Below are positions 33,190 through 42,741 of a DNA stretch of 64,000 bases, piece after piece (position 1 is the first letter of the stretch; the number at the start of each line of letters is the position of its first letter). This DNA is from an uncultured Alphaproteobacteria bacterium (GTDB lineage Bacteria > Pseudomonadota > Alphaproteobacteria > Methylaequorales > Methylaequoraceae), in contig CACNAV010000005.1 of NCBI GenBank assembly GCA_902618535.1, forward strand, positions 1-64,000, in the 5' to 3' direction. Under the pieces are notes generated by a model. It saw only the letters and a list, made by a program, of their open reading frames with translations, did no database searches and was not told the DNA's origin. The position numbers and the translations under genes were made by a program.

Positions 33190-34081
33190 AATTTCTGGAA
33201 CAAAAGGTGGCGACTGGCTTAAACAAACATCAATCTTGTCTCAAGCATTGCCATTTATGCAAAGGTATGCTGGTAAAAATATAACAATTAAATACGGTGG
33301 CTCGGCGATGGGTGAAGATAAGCTTTCTTCAAGTTTTGCAAGAGATATTGTTCTACTTAAGCAGGTTGGTATTAACCCTATCGTCATTCATGGAGGAGGT
33401 CCAAGAATCAAAAAAATGTTAGATAGATTAAAAGTTAAAAGTTCTTTCGTTGATGGCTTGAGAGTTACAGACAAAGAAACTATGGATATTGTTGAAATGG
33501 TTTTAACTGGTTCTATTAATAAAGAAATAGTTATGGAAATTAACAAAGAAGGGGGCATGGCTATTGGTCTTTCAGGAAAAGATGCTTTATTAGTTAAAAC
33601 CAAAAAATTCAAAAAAAAAAAAGCTACAAGTGAAATTGAGAAAATATTAGATTTAGGTTTTGTGGGTTTGCCTAGCAAAATTAATACCGACTTCTTAAAA
33701 TGGTGTATTCAAACAGATTTTATTCCAGTTATATCTCCAATTGGCTATGGAGAAAAATTTGAAACCTACAATATCAACGCTGACACGATGTCCGGAGCTA
33801 TCTCCGCATCTATTTTGTCAGAAAGACTTATTCTTCTAACAGATGTTAAGGGGGTATTAGATAAAAAGGGAAACTTATTAACTCAAATTAAAGTATACGA
33901 AGTTGAAAAATTGATTAGAAATGGAACAATCTCAGGAGGAATGATACCAAAAGTTGAAACTTGCGTTGAGGCTGTAAAAAACGGAGTTAAAGCAGCAGTC
34001 ATTCTTGATGGGAGACTAGAACATTCAATATTACTAGAAATTTTTACTGAACATGGTGTTGGTACACTAATTACTAATTAA
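33182..34081 (+). CDS. argB: acetylglutamate kinase
   Basis: Phosphorylates N-acetylglutamate in arginine synthesis. The 299-residue protein has IKYGGSAM, VIHGGGPRI, GLSGKDA and the TDVKGVLDKKG and GGMIPKVETC sequences of the amino-acid kinase family. The long N-terminal helix (LSQALPFMQRYAGKN) suggests the arginine-sensitive hexameric form. With argD and argF, three arginine genes are scattered in this window. Confidence 0.96.
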   Translation: MIKISGTKGGDWLKQTSILSQALPFMQRYAGKNITIKYGGSAMGEDKLSSSFARDIVLLKQVGINPIVIHGGGPRIKKMLDRLKVKSSFVDGLRVTDKETMDIVEMVLTGSINKEIVMEINKEGGMAIGLSGKDALLVKTKKFKKKKATSEIEKILDLGFVGLPSKINTDFLKWCIQTDFIPVISPIGYGEKFETYNINADTMSGAISASILSERLILLTDVKGVLDKKGNLLTQIKVYEVEKLIRNGTISGGMIPKVETCVEAVKNGVKAAVILDGRLEHSILLEIFTEHGVGTLITN

Positions 34082-34750
34082 ATGCTAAAAAGAAATTTTG
34101 AGAAAAAAAACTTTTGGATTTTTGATTTAGATAATACTATTTATGACCCCAAGTCGAAGATTTTTGATCAAATTGACCTTCGGATGAAACAGTTTATTTC
34201 TTCGAGATTAAATATATCGAAGGAAGAAGCATTCAAAATTCAGAAGAAATTCTACAATGAATATGGAACAACTCTTTCTGGGTTAATGAAGCATTATCAA
34301 ATACAACCAAATGAATTTTTAAAATTCGTTCATGATGTTGATCTTAGCAAATTAAAAAAATGCTCTGATCTATTTAAGGAAATTAATCAGCTGCCAGGAA
34401 GAAAAATTATTTATACCAATGGTGATCAAGATTATGCAAAAAAAGTTCTCAATTCACTGGGTGTAGAAAGTCTTTTTGAGTACATTCTGGATATAACAAA
34501 AAGTAAATATATTCCTAAACCGTCAGTTGAGCCTTTAATTACTTATTTAAATAAAAATAATATTAACCTTAAGACCTGCGTATATTTTGAAGATCTTGAA
34601 AAAAACCTTGAGAATGCCCATAAATATGGAATAACTACTGTTCATATTGAGGATAAAATAAATAAAAAAAAAACAACTCAACCATTCATTGATTTTAGAT
34701 TTAAGAGTATATTAGAGGCTTTACACACTATTAATAAAACATACAACTAG
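34082..34750 (+). CDS. HAD-superfamily pyrimidine 5'-nucleotidase-like phosphatase
   Basis: A 222-residue haloacid-dehalogenase fold enzyme. The nucleophile motif is [10 protein letters not shown] (residues 15-24), followed by IYTNGD (motif II), a Lys in KPSVEPL, and [20 protein letters not shown] (motifs III and IV). The Asn-Thr-Ile-Tyr version is typical of the pyrimidine 5'-nucleotidase group. It follows argB with no gap, the usual alphaproteobacterial order before dapD. Confidence 0.88.
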   Translation: MLKRNFEKKNFWIFDLDNTIYDPKSKIFDQIDLRMKQFISSRLNISKEEAFKIQKKFYNEYGTTLSGLMKHYQIQPNEFLKFVHDVDLSKLKKCSDLFKEINQLPGRKIIYTNGDQDYAKKVLNSLGVESLFEYILDITKSKYIPKPSVEPLITYLNKNNINLKTCVYFEDLEKNLENAHKYGITTVHIEDKINKKKTTQPFIDFRFKSILEALHTINKTYN

Positions 34751-34758
34751 GCATAAAT

Positions 34759-35613
34759 ATGAAAAAAACAGAACTTAAACAAGTCATTGAAAATTTTTGG
34801 GATGAAAAAGAATCAATAAACTCTGGTAACACAAATTTAACTAAAACAATTAATGTTGTTTTAGATCAACTTGACAGAGGCATAATAAGAGTATGTGAGA
34901 AACATAATGGAGAGTGGATTACTCATGAATGGATAAAGAAAGCAATACTAATGTCATTTAAAGTAAATGATAACTCCATATTTTCTAGTGGAATATCAAA
35001 CTCAAGAAGAGGACAGTATACTTGGTTTGATAAAGTAAACTTAAAAACCTCAGGATGGGTTGAGGATGAGTGGACAAAGAGAAGCTTTAGGTCAGTGCCT
35101 GGAGCAGTTGTAAGGTATTCCTCCCATATTGCAGAAGATGTAGTTCTTATGCCTTGTTTTATAAACTTAGGCGCATATGTTGACTCTGGTACCATGATCG
35201 ACACATGGGCTACTGTTGGATCGTGTGCACAAATTGGTAAGAATGTTCATATTTCGGGTGGTGCAGGTATTGGAGGAGTGTTGGAGCCTCTACAGGCAAA
35301 TCCAGTTATAATTGAAGATAATTGTTTCATTGGTGCTAGATCTGAAATTGCAGAGGGCGTTATAGTTGAAACTGGAAGTGTAATCTCAATGGGAGTTTAT
35401 ATTGGAGCGTCTACAAAAATAATTGACAGAGAAACTGGAGAAACATTCTTTGGGAAAGTACCTCCTTATTCCGTAGTAGTTCCTGGAACTATATCTACAA
35501 ATAAACCAGAAAACTTTTCGCAGGATTTAAATCTTTATTGTGCTGTTATTGTTAAAAAGGTTGATGAAAAAACAAGGTCTAAAACCTCAATTAATGAACT
35601 ATTAAGGTCCTAA
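34759..35613 (+). CDS. dapD: tetrahydrodipicolinate N-succinyltransferase
   Basis: Transfers succinyl to tetrahydrodipicolinate in lysine and diaminopimelate synthesis. The 284-residue protein has a left-handed beta helix region with repeated hexads ([73 protein letters not shown]). It overlaps dapE by one base (TAATG). Confidence 0.97.
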   Translation: MKKTELKQVIENFWDEKESINSGNTNLTKTINVVLDQLDRGIIRVCEKHNGEWITHEWIKKAILMSFKVNDNSIFSSGISNSRRGQYTWFDKVNLKTSGWVEDEWTKRSFRSVPGAVVRYSSHIAEDVVLMPCFINLGAYVDSGTMIDTWATVGSCAQIGKNVHISGGAGIGGVLEPLQANPVIIEDNCFIGARSEIAEGVIVETGSVISMGVYIGASTKIIDRETGETFFGKVPPYSVVVPGTISTNKPENFSQDLNLYCAVIVKKVDEKTRSKTSINELLRS

Positions 35614-36752
35614 TGAATTTAATTAAGCTTTCATCAGATCTTATAAAATTTAAAAGTGTTACGCCAAATAGTGCTGGCTCCCTGGAATTTATAGAAAAAA
35701 TTTTAAAAGAAAATAAATTTAAATGTCATCTTCTTGAATTTGGTAACAAAAAAATAAAAAATCTTTACGCCGAAATCAAAGGGGGAAAAGGCCCAAATTT
35801 ATGTTTTGCGGGACATACTGATGTAGTTCCTGCAGGAAATTTAAAAGATTGGAAGACCAACCCCTTTAAACCAACAATAAAAAATGGTGTACTTTATGGA
35901 AGAGGAGCATCCGATATGAAAACAGCGATTGCTGCTTTTATGCATGCATCTTTAGAGTTTTTATCTGGTTGTAAAAATAAATTTAATGGATCTTTATCAT
36001 TTCTGTTAACAGCAGATGAAGAGGGTGAAGCAGACTTTGGAACAAAAAGTGTGGTGAATTGGTTGAAAAAAAAACACCACAAAATTGACTTATGCTTGGT
36101 TGGAGAACCTACTAACCCAAATTATCTCGGAGAGATGATAAAAGTAGGTAGAAGAGGAAGTCTTAACGGAGAGATTATTGTTAAAGGTATACAAGGTCAC
36201 GTTGCTTACCCTGAAAAATGTAAAAATCCTATTGATGATCTTTTAAAAATTTGTGATCAACTTAAACTACCTATTGATAGAGGATCTAAATTATTTCAAC
36301 CCTCTAAATTAGTAATTACTTCAATTGATGTGGGGAATGAAGTGACTAATTTGGTAGTAGATAGAGCAACAATTAAATTTAATGTAAGATTTAGTGATAA
36401 ACATAAATCTAAAGATATTGTCAAACTTATTAAACAAAGACTTAATAAAACCAAAAGTGACTATGAACTAAATATAAAAGTTTCTGGGGAATCTTTTCAT
36501 AATAGTTCTAAAAAGCTTGTTGAGCCTCTAATTCATTCAATAAAAAAAGTAACAACAAAAACACCAAAGTTAAGTACATCTGGAGGAACTTCAGATGCTC
36601 GATTTATATCAAAACTTTGTCCCGTTATAGAATTTGGAATTGTAGGAAAAACCATGCATAAAATAAATGAAAATATAAATATTAGAGATTTAGAGGACTT
36701 ATCAAAAATTTATTTATATTTTATAAATAATGTATTTAAATCTAAAAATTAG
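35613..36752 (+). CDS. dapE: succinyl-diaminopimelate desuccinylase
   Basis: A dinuclear zinc peptidase-like enzyme of 379 residues completing the succinylase pathway. Metal-binding motifs are FAGHTDVVPAG, YGRGASDMKT and LTADEEGEAD, and the late STSGGTSDARF and EFGIVGKTMHKINE. It is translationally coupled to dapD and overlaps truA by four bases tail-to-tail. Confidence 0.97.
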   Translation: MNLIKLSSDLIKFKSVTPNSAGSLEFIEKILKENKFKCHLLEFGNKKIKNLYAEIKGGKGPNLCFAGHTDVVPAGNLKDWKTNPFKPTIKNGVLYGRGASDMKTAIAAFMHASLEFLSGCKNKFNGSLSFLLTADEEGEADFGTKSVVNWLKKKHHKIDLCLVGEPTNPNYLGEMIKVGRRGSLNGEIIVKGIQGHVAYPEKCKNPIDDLLKICDQLKLPIDRGSKLFQPSKLVITSIDVGNEVTNLVVDRATIKFNVRFSDKHKSKDIVKLIKQRLNKTKSDYELNIKVSGESFHNSSKKLVEPLIHSIKKVTTKTPKLSTSGGTSDARFISKLCPVIEFGIVGKTMHKINENINIRDLEDLSKIYLYFINNVFKSKN

Positions 36753-37495
36753 TAGATTATTTTTTCCAAATAAAGTCCAGAGGGTGGTGCTGTTGGGCCT
36801 GCATTTTTTCTGTCCTTAGATTGAATAATTCTTTTTATATCCGTTTCTTTAAAAATATCTTTTCCTACCTGTATCAAAGTTCCAACCATTATTCTAATTT
36901 GATTATGTAAAAATGATCTTCCCGATACTCTAAGTTTAATAAAATCTGACTCTTTTTTTATTTTTATTTCATCGACTGTTCTTACTGATGACTTTGCCTG
37001 GCAGTCAACTGATCTAAATGCATTTAAATCGTTTTTTCCTAAAAAAAATTCTGAAGCGTCTTTCATTTTTTCAATATTTATTTTCTGAGGAATAAACCAT
37101 ACCTTATTTTCGTGAATAAATGACTGGGTGTTTCTATTTAAAATTTTATAAAGATAGTACTTTTTTTTAGCAGAAAAGCGTGAATGAAAATTTTTATTTA
37201 CAATTCTTGATTCTAAAATTGTTATTTTATTTTTTTTCTTTTTTAAAAAAAAATTTAAGGCCCTAAAAATCTTTTCAGTGTTAATAGATAATCTTTCTAT
37301 ATCAAAATGGGCAACTTGACTTAACGCATGAACGCCTGCATCAGTCCTACCAGCCACATAAAGTTTAATTTCTTGATTGAAAATTTTTTTTAGTGAATCT
37401 TCAATTTCACCTTGGATGGAAACACCATTTCTTTGGACCTGCCATCCCACATAATTGGTACCGTCATATTCTATTTTAAGCTTAATTCTTGGCAT
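36749..37495 (-). CDS. truA: tRNA pseudouridine38-40 synthase
   Basis: A 248-residue pseudouridine synthase acting on the anticodon arm. The catalytic Asp lies in AGRTDAGVHALSQVAHF; other family motifs are YDGTNYVGWQVQ and GRSFLHNQIRIMVGTL. Its start abuts the fmt stop, forming a truA-fmt-def group read on the minus strand. Confidence 0.96.
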   Translation of the reverse strand: MPRIKLKIEYDGTNYVGWQVQRNGVSIQGEIEDSLKKIFNQEIKLYVAGRTDAGVHALSQVAHFDIERLSINTEKIFRALNFFLKKKKNKITILESRIVNKNFHSRFSAKKKYYLYKILNRNTQSFIHENKVWFIPQKINIEKMKDASEFFLGKNDLNAFRSVDCQAKSSVRTVDEIKIKKESDFIKLRVSGRSFLHNQIRIMVGTLIQVGKDIFKETDIKRIIQSKDRKNAGPTAPPSGLYLEKIIY

Positions 37496-38445
37496 TATTC
37501 AAATATTAGGTTTTTAATTTTATATCCATTTAAAAACTCTTTATTTTTTAGTGCTTTTTTTCCCTCAAGCTGAAGCTCAAGAATTTTTAAAGATCCATTA
37601 CCACATTTAACTTCCAAATTATCTGAAACACCTCCAATAACTAAATTTTTTTGCGTTACTATTTTTTTTTTTACTACCTCTGACTTTAAAATTTTGATTC
37701 TTTTATCACCTCCCCTAATCTTTGTCCATGCACCTGGAAATGGATTAAATGCTCTTATCTTAAGATTAATTTCTTTTGCGTTTTCTTCCCATTTAATTCT
37801 AGTCTCACTTTTTTTTATTTTTTTTGCATATGTCGAGAGATTTTCTTTTTGAAAAGTCATTTTATAATTTTTTTTCATAATCTCTTTTATCGCCTCGACT
37901 AGTAAAGGTAGACCAACTAAAATCATTTTTTGATATAAGGAACCTGCATTATCATCAAATTTAATTTTTATTTTTTTTAATTTTATTATTGGACCTGCAT
38001 CTAATTTTTCTTCTACCTTCATAATGCAAATACCCGTTTCTTTATCATCGTTAAGAATAGATCTCTGTATTGGAGCAGCGCCTCTCCACTTTGGTAACAA
38101 GGAGGCATGAACATTAATTGTTAAAAATTTTGGGAAATTGATTATAAAATCATCAATTAAATTTCCATATGCGACAATAATTATAAAATCAACGTTTTGC
38201 TCTTTTATATTTTTTCGAAAGTTTGGATCATTTACTTTTATCGGAGAATAAACCTTCAAATTTTTTTCTAGTCCCCATTTTTGAACGGGTGAAGGATTAA
38301 TTTTCTTTCCTCTCCCGGATACAGTGGCTGGCTGTGTTACTATAAACGATATTTCAGCATTATTTTCATATAAATAATTAAGAAATTTTAAAGCAAAGTC
38401 AGGTGTACCAAAAAAACCAATTTTTACTCCTGTCAAATCATTCAT
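37495..38445 (-). CDS. fmt: methionyl-tRNA formyltransferase
   Basis: Formylates initiator Met-tRNA with 10-formyl-tetrahydrofolate. The 316-residue protein shows GFFGTPDFALKFL, VTQPATVSGRGKK, the NVHASLLPKWRGAAPIQ catalytic region and FNPFPGAWT. It overlaps def by eight bases; the product is the substrate chain later processed by Def. Confidence 0.96.
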   Translation of the reverse strand: MNDLTGVKIGFFGTPDFALKFLNYLYENNAEISFIVTQPATVSGRGKKINPSPVQKWGLEKNLKVYSPIKVNDPNFRKNIKEQNVDFIIIVAYGNLIDDFIINFPKFLTINVHASLLPKWRGAAPIQRSILNDDKETGICIMKVEEKLDAGPIIKLKKIKIKFDDNAGSLYQKMILVGLPLLVEAIKEIMKKNYKMTFQKENLSTYAKKIKKSETRIKWEENAKEINLKIRAFNPFPGAWTKIRGGDKRIKILKSEVVKKKIVTQKNLVIGGVSDNLEVKCGNGSLKILELQLEGKKALKNKEFLNGYKIKNLIFE

Positions 38446-38959
38446 TATTACTTATATTTTTTTTGGTTTTTTTTATTTTTTGAATTGCCATTTTTCTTTT
38501 TAAAGTTGATAAATGGTCAATGAATAATATACCGTCTAAATGATCAATCTCATGTTGAATGCATATAGACAAAAGACCTGAAAGCTTTTTTTTGCACTTT
38601 ACTCCAGAGTCGTCAAACCATTCTACTTCAACTTCTTTTGCTCTTTCAACATCTGCATAATATTCAGGTACAGATAAACAGCCCTCTTGATTAATAAACT
38701 TTTCGTCAGAAAATTTAATTATCTTTGGGTTTATAAAAGTGATTGGAGATGACTTTCCGTCCTCATTTAAATCTATTACAACAATTCTTTTTCTTATATC
38801 AACTTGAGGAGCAGCAAGTCCAATTCCGTTGCCTGATGCATAAAGAGTTTCATACATATCTTTAACTGTTTTTTTTAACTCTTCATTAAAAACCTCTATA
38901 TCAGAAGATTTGTGCTTCAATCTTGGGTCTGGTATAGTTAAAATCTTTAATATAGTCAT
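38438..38959 (-). CDS. def: peptide deformylase
   Basis: Removes the N-terminal formyl group from new proteins. The 173-residue metalloenzyme has GIGLAAPQVD, EGCLSVP (Cys ligand) and HEIDHLDG (two His ligands and catalytic Glu). It heads the def-fmt-truA set, diverging from rmuC with 14 bases between. Confidence 0.97.
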   Translation of the reverse strand: MTILKILTIPDPRLKHKSSDIEVFNEELKKTVKDMYETLYASGNGIGLAAPQVDIRKRIVVIDLNEDGKSSPITFINPKIIKFSDEKFINQEGCLSVPEYYADVERAKEVEVEWFDDSGVKCKKKLSGLLSICIQHEIDHLDGILFIDHLSTLKRKMAIQKIKKTKKNISNNE

Positions 38960-38973
38960 TTCAAATTATTTAG

Positions 38974-39960
38974 ATGAGTTTAGAACATTACATCATCATT
39001 TTTTTATTTAGCATACTCTTAATAATGTTATGTTTTCAATTTTTTTTTTCAAATTCTGGTAGTTCAGAAAAACTTAAGTTTCTTCTAGAAAGACAGGAAA
39101 ATTTAGAAAAGTCTCTTTTGGAAATGATTGAAAAAAATTTTAATGTTATTGACTCAAAATTTGAAAAATCTTCAAACCAAAATACCAATAATCTCCATCA
39201 AATAAAAGAAAGAATTTCCATAATTGATAGAGCTCAACAAAACATATCTGGACTTACGGATAATGTTATAGATTTAAAAAATATCCTTTCAAATACTTCA
39301 CAGCGTGGAAGGTTTGGCGAAATAATTTTAGAAACACTAATAAGTGATTATCTTCCTAAAAATAATTATGAGTTTCAGAAAACTCTTTCCAATAGTTGTA
39401 GAGTCGATTGTATTTTAAAAACAAATGGAAATTTAAATAACCTTTGTATTGATGCTAAGTTTCCAAGAGAAAGCTATGAAAAAATTATTAAATCTAAAAG
39501 TAAGGAAGATAAACTTAAATATACTAAAATATTTAAGTCTGATATATCGAATCATATATTAGACGTAAAAAACAAATATATTATTCCAGGAGAAACATCT
39601 GAAATAGCCCTCGTATTTATCCCTAGCGAACAAATTTATTTAGAGATCTTCAATATAATCCCTGATCTGACAGAAAAATTTTACGAATATAAAACATTCC
39701 TTATATCCCCAACAACTTTATGGATTGTTCTTAACTATATGGTCAGTATAATTAAAGACCATAAAATCAACGAAAATTCTCAAATTATTTATCAACATCT
39801 TAAAGATTTAACAAACGAAATTTCAAGACTTGAGGGAAGAGTAAAAAAAATGGACTCTCACTTTTCAAATGCACAAAACGACTTGAATGATATTTTGATT
39901 ACAACAAAAAAAATTAGTAATAAAAAAGATAAACTTATAAAACTAGAGTCTAATGATTAG
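38974..39960 (+). CDS. rmuC: RmuC-family DNA recombination protein
   Basis: A 328-residue protein with an N-terminal membrane helix (IIIFLFSILLIMLCFQFFF), a coiled coil (residues 30-105), and a nuclease-like RmuC domain with RGRFGEIILETLI, CRVDCILKTNG, CIDAKFPRESYEKI and the SPTTLWIVLNYM segment. It limits rearrangements at repeats; the exact activity is unsettled. The end overlaps recR by 11 bases tail-to-tail. Confidence 0.93.
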   Translation: MSLEHYIIIFLFSILLIMLCFQFFFSNSGSSEKLKFLLERQENLEKSLLEMIEKNFNVIDSKFEKSSNQNTNNLHQIKERISIIDRAQQNISGLTDNVIDLKNILSNTSQRGRFGEIILETLISDYLPKNNYEFQKTLSNSCRVDCILKTNGNLNNLCIDAKFPRESYEKIIKSKSKEDKLKYTKIFKSDISNHILDVKNKYIIPGETSEIALVFIPSEQIYLEIFNIIPDLTEKFYEYKTFLISPTTLWIVLNYMVSIIKDHKINENSQIIYQHLKDLTNEISRLEGRVKKMDSHFSNAQNDLNDILITTKKISNKKDKLIKLESND

Positions 39961-40549
39961 CTTTTATTTCAGACCTTGAGTCAAAAGCTGTTGATAAAGT
40001 ATTGTAATCTAAAGTGTCTAATTCACCTCCAATTGGCATACCTTGAGCAAGCCGAGTAATTTTTAAGTTGTCATCTTTGCAACTATCAGCAATAAATTGA
40101 GCAGTAATTTGACCCTCCATTGTTGCATTAGTTGCAATAATAAGCTCTCCAACTTCACCATTCTTGATCCTTTGAAAAAGAGAGATCAGGTTTAGGTCAT
40201 TCGGACCAATTCCGTCAATTGCTGATAACACACCACCTAAAACATGATAGCGGCCATTGTAAGCCTTACTTTTTTCAATTGCCCAAAGATCTCCGATATC
40301 CTCAACAACACATACTTTTTCACTTTTTCTATTTTTCTCAGAACAAATACCACAAGGTGAACTTGTATCAATATTACCACAAATTTGGCAAAAAATAGCT
40401 GAAGTCTTCAAATTTTCAAGCATTTCAGTAATGTTTGGAATTATTCGTTCTTTATTCTTTAATAAATAAAGAACAATTCTACGAGCTGATCTAGGACCAA
40501 GACCAGGCAGTTTGGAAAAAAGATCTATTAGATCGCTTAAAGCAGACAT
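39950..40549 (-). CDS. recR: recombination mediator RecR
   Basis: A 199-residue DNA-clamp protein acting with RecO/RecF. A helix-hairpin-helix (LFSKLPGLGPRSARRIV), a C4 zinc finger (CQICGNIDTSSPCGIC), and a Toprim domain (VEDIGDLWAIEKSKAYNGRYHVLGG) are visible. It is five bases downstream of the ybaB stop... start order on the minus strand is dnaX, ybaB, recR, the classic cluster. Confidence 0.96.
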   Translation of the reverse strand: MSALSDLIDLFSKLPGLGPRSARRIVLYLLKNKERIIPNITEMLENLKTSAIFCQICGNIDTSSPCGICSEKNRKSEKVCVVEDIGDLWAIEKSKAYNGRYHVLGGVLSAIDGIGPNDLNLISLFQRIKNGEVGELIIATNATMEGQITAQFIADSCKDDNLKITRLAQGMPIGGELDTLDYNTLSTAFDSRSEIKANH

Positions 40550-40554
40550 TTAAT

Positions 40555-40878
40555 TTAAAAAGGCAACTTCATTCCAGGAGGTAAACCCATACCAGATGAC
40601 AAAGAACCAAGTTCAGTGCTCATGTTTTCTGAAATTTTTTTTGTTGCATCGTTCATAGCAGCAACAATTAAATCCTCTAATACCTCAACCTCATTTTTAT
40701 CAAGAAGACTTGGTTCAATCTTAATTTTTTTTAGCTCATGTTTTCCGTTCATTGTTACTATTACAGAATTTCCTCCTGAGCTACCTTGAACTTCGGCCTC
40801 CTCAACTTTTTTTTGAACTTCTGCCATCTTTTCTTGCATTTCTTTTGCTTGTTTCATAATTTGTGAAATATTTGTCAT
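40555..40878 (-). CDS. ybaB: YbaB/EbfC nucleoid-associated protein
   Basis: A 107-residue DNA-binding protein with the family pattern QMKQAKEMQEKMAEVQKKV (residues 7-26), VTMNGKHELKKIKI and GLPPGMKLPF at the end. It lies exactly after the dnaX stop and before recR. Confidence 0.95.
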   Translation of the reverse strand: MTNISQIMKQAKEMQEKMAEVQKKVEEAEVQGSSGGNSVIVTMNGKHELKKIKIEPSLLDKNEVEVLEDLIVAAMNDATKKISENMSTELGSLSSGMGLPPGMKLPF

Positions 40879-42582
40879 TTACTCTTCCTGTATATTTTTT
40901 TTTATTGGTTTTACTGAAATTACTTCAGAAGAAGGAATAATTTCAAGAATTTTTTTTATTAATTTTTCATTTTTTAGTTTTTCAATATTCTTATTTTTTT
41001 TTTCATCCTCAACTTCCTGAAGGGATTTTAAACCAATTTTATTTGAAATAGAAAGAATCCACCTTTTTTTTGTAATTAACTCAAGAATTTTAGATGCACT
41101 CCACAATATTTTTTTAGACTCATGGTTGTCGTTTATACTTTGAAGTTCAATATTACCAACACTTGTCTGAGATTTAGGTTCAGAGAAACTAACTAACCTA
41201 AAAGAGTTTTTTAAATGATATGCAACAAGCATTTCGGATTGTTTTTCTATAAGACTTACCACTTCTGAAAATTTTTTTAACTCAACTTCCTTTTTATTTT
41301 CAGTGCTTTCTTTAAGTATATTTTTTTTTCTGGCTAAATTATCATTTATATCACCGTCTGTGCTAGAATTAAAATTCATATTTTTGCTTTGATCTAGTTT
41401 ATTATCTTCAAGAATCTCCCCATTTTTTTTTTTACTTTGGATATCAATTTTCTTTTTGATAACTTCAAAAGGTGTAGGAAGTAAAGAAGCATAACAAAGA
41501 CGCATTATTATCATTTCAAAACATTGTTTTTCGTTAAAAACATCTGTAAGCTCATTGACATACTTTTGCATCAACTCCCAAAATCTTATTATAAAATCCA
41601 TCTCAAATTTTTTTGAGATGTCCTCAAGTTTTTTTGATGATTGCTCATCGAAAAACTCATTAGTATTTTTTATACCTGATTTGACAAGAGAGAGGTTATA
41701 GGCAAGATTCATCAAAGATTTAGCTAATTTATCAATTGAAACACCTTGTCTGTACAACTTTTCAAAACAATCAAAAGATAAATTTACATCACCTTTACAT
41801 AAATTCTCAAATAACATAATTACTGCGGATATATCACTTATACCTAAAACTTCTCTTACAATCGAAATATTTATTATTTCACCTTTTGCAAATACATTTT
41901 CTAAGATAGATAAAGCGTCTCGCATCGAACCCTCAGAGCACTGAGCTATTAGTTTACTTGCCTCAAAATCTAATTCGTAACCCTCCAGTTTTGACACTTG
42001 AATTAAGTGTTTAGCAATTAATTCAAGACTTACTCTTTGTAAAGAAAAGTGCTGACATCTTGAAAGAACTGTAACAGGTATTTTTTCTGTTTCTGTTGTA
42101 GCAAATATAAAAGTTACATCACTTGGCGGTTCTTCAAGTGTTTTTAGTAATGCATTAAAAGCTGCTTTTGAAAGCATATGAACTTCATCTATAATAAAAA
42201 TTTTTTTTTTACTACTTACGGGCTTATAATTTATATTTTCTATTATCTCCCTAACATCAGCCACACCCGTCCTACTTGCTGCATCTATTTCAATAACATC
42301 CATGTTACTTTCATTTTCTATAGAAATACAATTTGCACATTTGTGACAAGCCTCGATATTCTCTACTTCAAGTTTTTCACAATTAAGAATTTTTGCAAGA
42401 ATTCTGGCTAAGGTTGTTTTCCCAACTCCACGTGTACCTGAAAAAAGAAAAGCATGAGCTACCCTGTTAAGTTTAATTGAGCCTTCAATCACCGAGCATA
42501 TATCCTCTTGTCCGATCACGTCTTTAAGATTTTTTGGTCTATATTTTCTTGCTAGAACTATGTAGTTATTATTCTTTGACAT
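40879..42582 (-). CDS. dnaX: DNA polymerase III gamma/tau subunit
   Basis: The clamp-loader ATPase, 567 residues. Walker A is GTRGVGKTT near residue 50, the zinc motif is CEKL...CHKCANC, Walker B IIDEVHML, sensor I ATTETEKIP and the arginine finger SRC. After the AAA+ and domain III (to about residue 370) comes a lysine- and serine-rich linker and a short C-terminal part. No clear internal frameshift site was identified. Confidence 0.96.
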   Translation of the reverse strand: MSKNNNYIVLARKYRPKNLKDVIGQEDICSVIEGSIKLNRVAHAFLFSGTRGVGKTTLARILAKILNCEKLEVENIEACHKCANCISIENESNMDVIEIDAASRTGVADVREIIENINYKPVSSKKKIFIIDEVHMLSKAAFNALLKTLEEPPSDVTFIFATTETEKIPVTVLSRCQHFSLQRVSLELIAKHLIQVSKLEGYELDFEASKLIAQCSEGSMRDALSILENVFAKGEIINISIVREVLGISDISAVIMLFENLCKGDVNLSFDCFEKLYRQGVSIDKLAKSLMNLAYNLSLVKSGIKNTNEFFDEQSSKKLEDISKKFEMDFIIRFWELMQKYVNELTDVFNEKQCFEMIIMRLCYASLLPTPFEVIKKKIDIQSKKKNGEILEDNKLDQSKNMNFNSSTDGDINDNLARKKNILKESTENKKEVELKKFSEVVSLIEKQSEMLVAYHLKNSFRLVSFSEPKSQTSVGNIELQSINDNHESKKILWSASKILELITKKRWILSISNKIGLKSLQEVEDEKKNKNIEKLKNEKLIKKILEIIPSSEVISVKPIKKNIQEE

Positions 42583-42593
42583 TTAATTCCCTT

Positions 42594-42690
42594 GAAAGGA
42601 GCTGGAAACTGACCCAACAGCATTCGTTGCGGCTGCTTCTTTTCAGTCCTGACCGGATTGGCGAAACTATCGTCCAGAACCAACTCCCAA
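42594..42690 (-). ncRNA. ffs: 4.5S signal recognition particle RNA, small bacterial type
   Basis: Read on the minus strand, the terminal stem GGAGTTGG/CCAGCTCC (42687-42680 with 42605-42598) encloses the conserved domain IV: GGTCAGGAC (42654-42646) opposite GAAGCAGCC (42639-42631). The tip is U-GAAA-A, a GAAA tetraloop closed by U-A in place of the usual GGAA tetraloop. It lies between pheA and dnaX in the alphaproteobacterial order. Ends are approximate. Confidence 0.9.
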
Positions 42691-42741
42691 AAACAAAAAT
42701 AACATTTTAAAACTCAATTTAAAATAACATATTATTTTACT

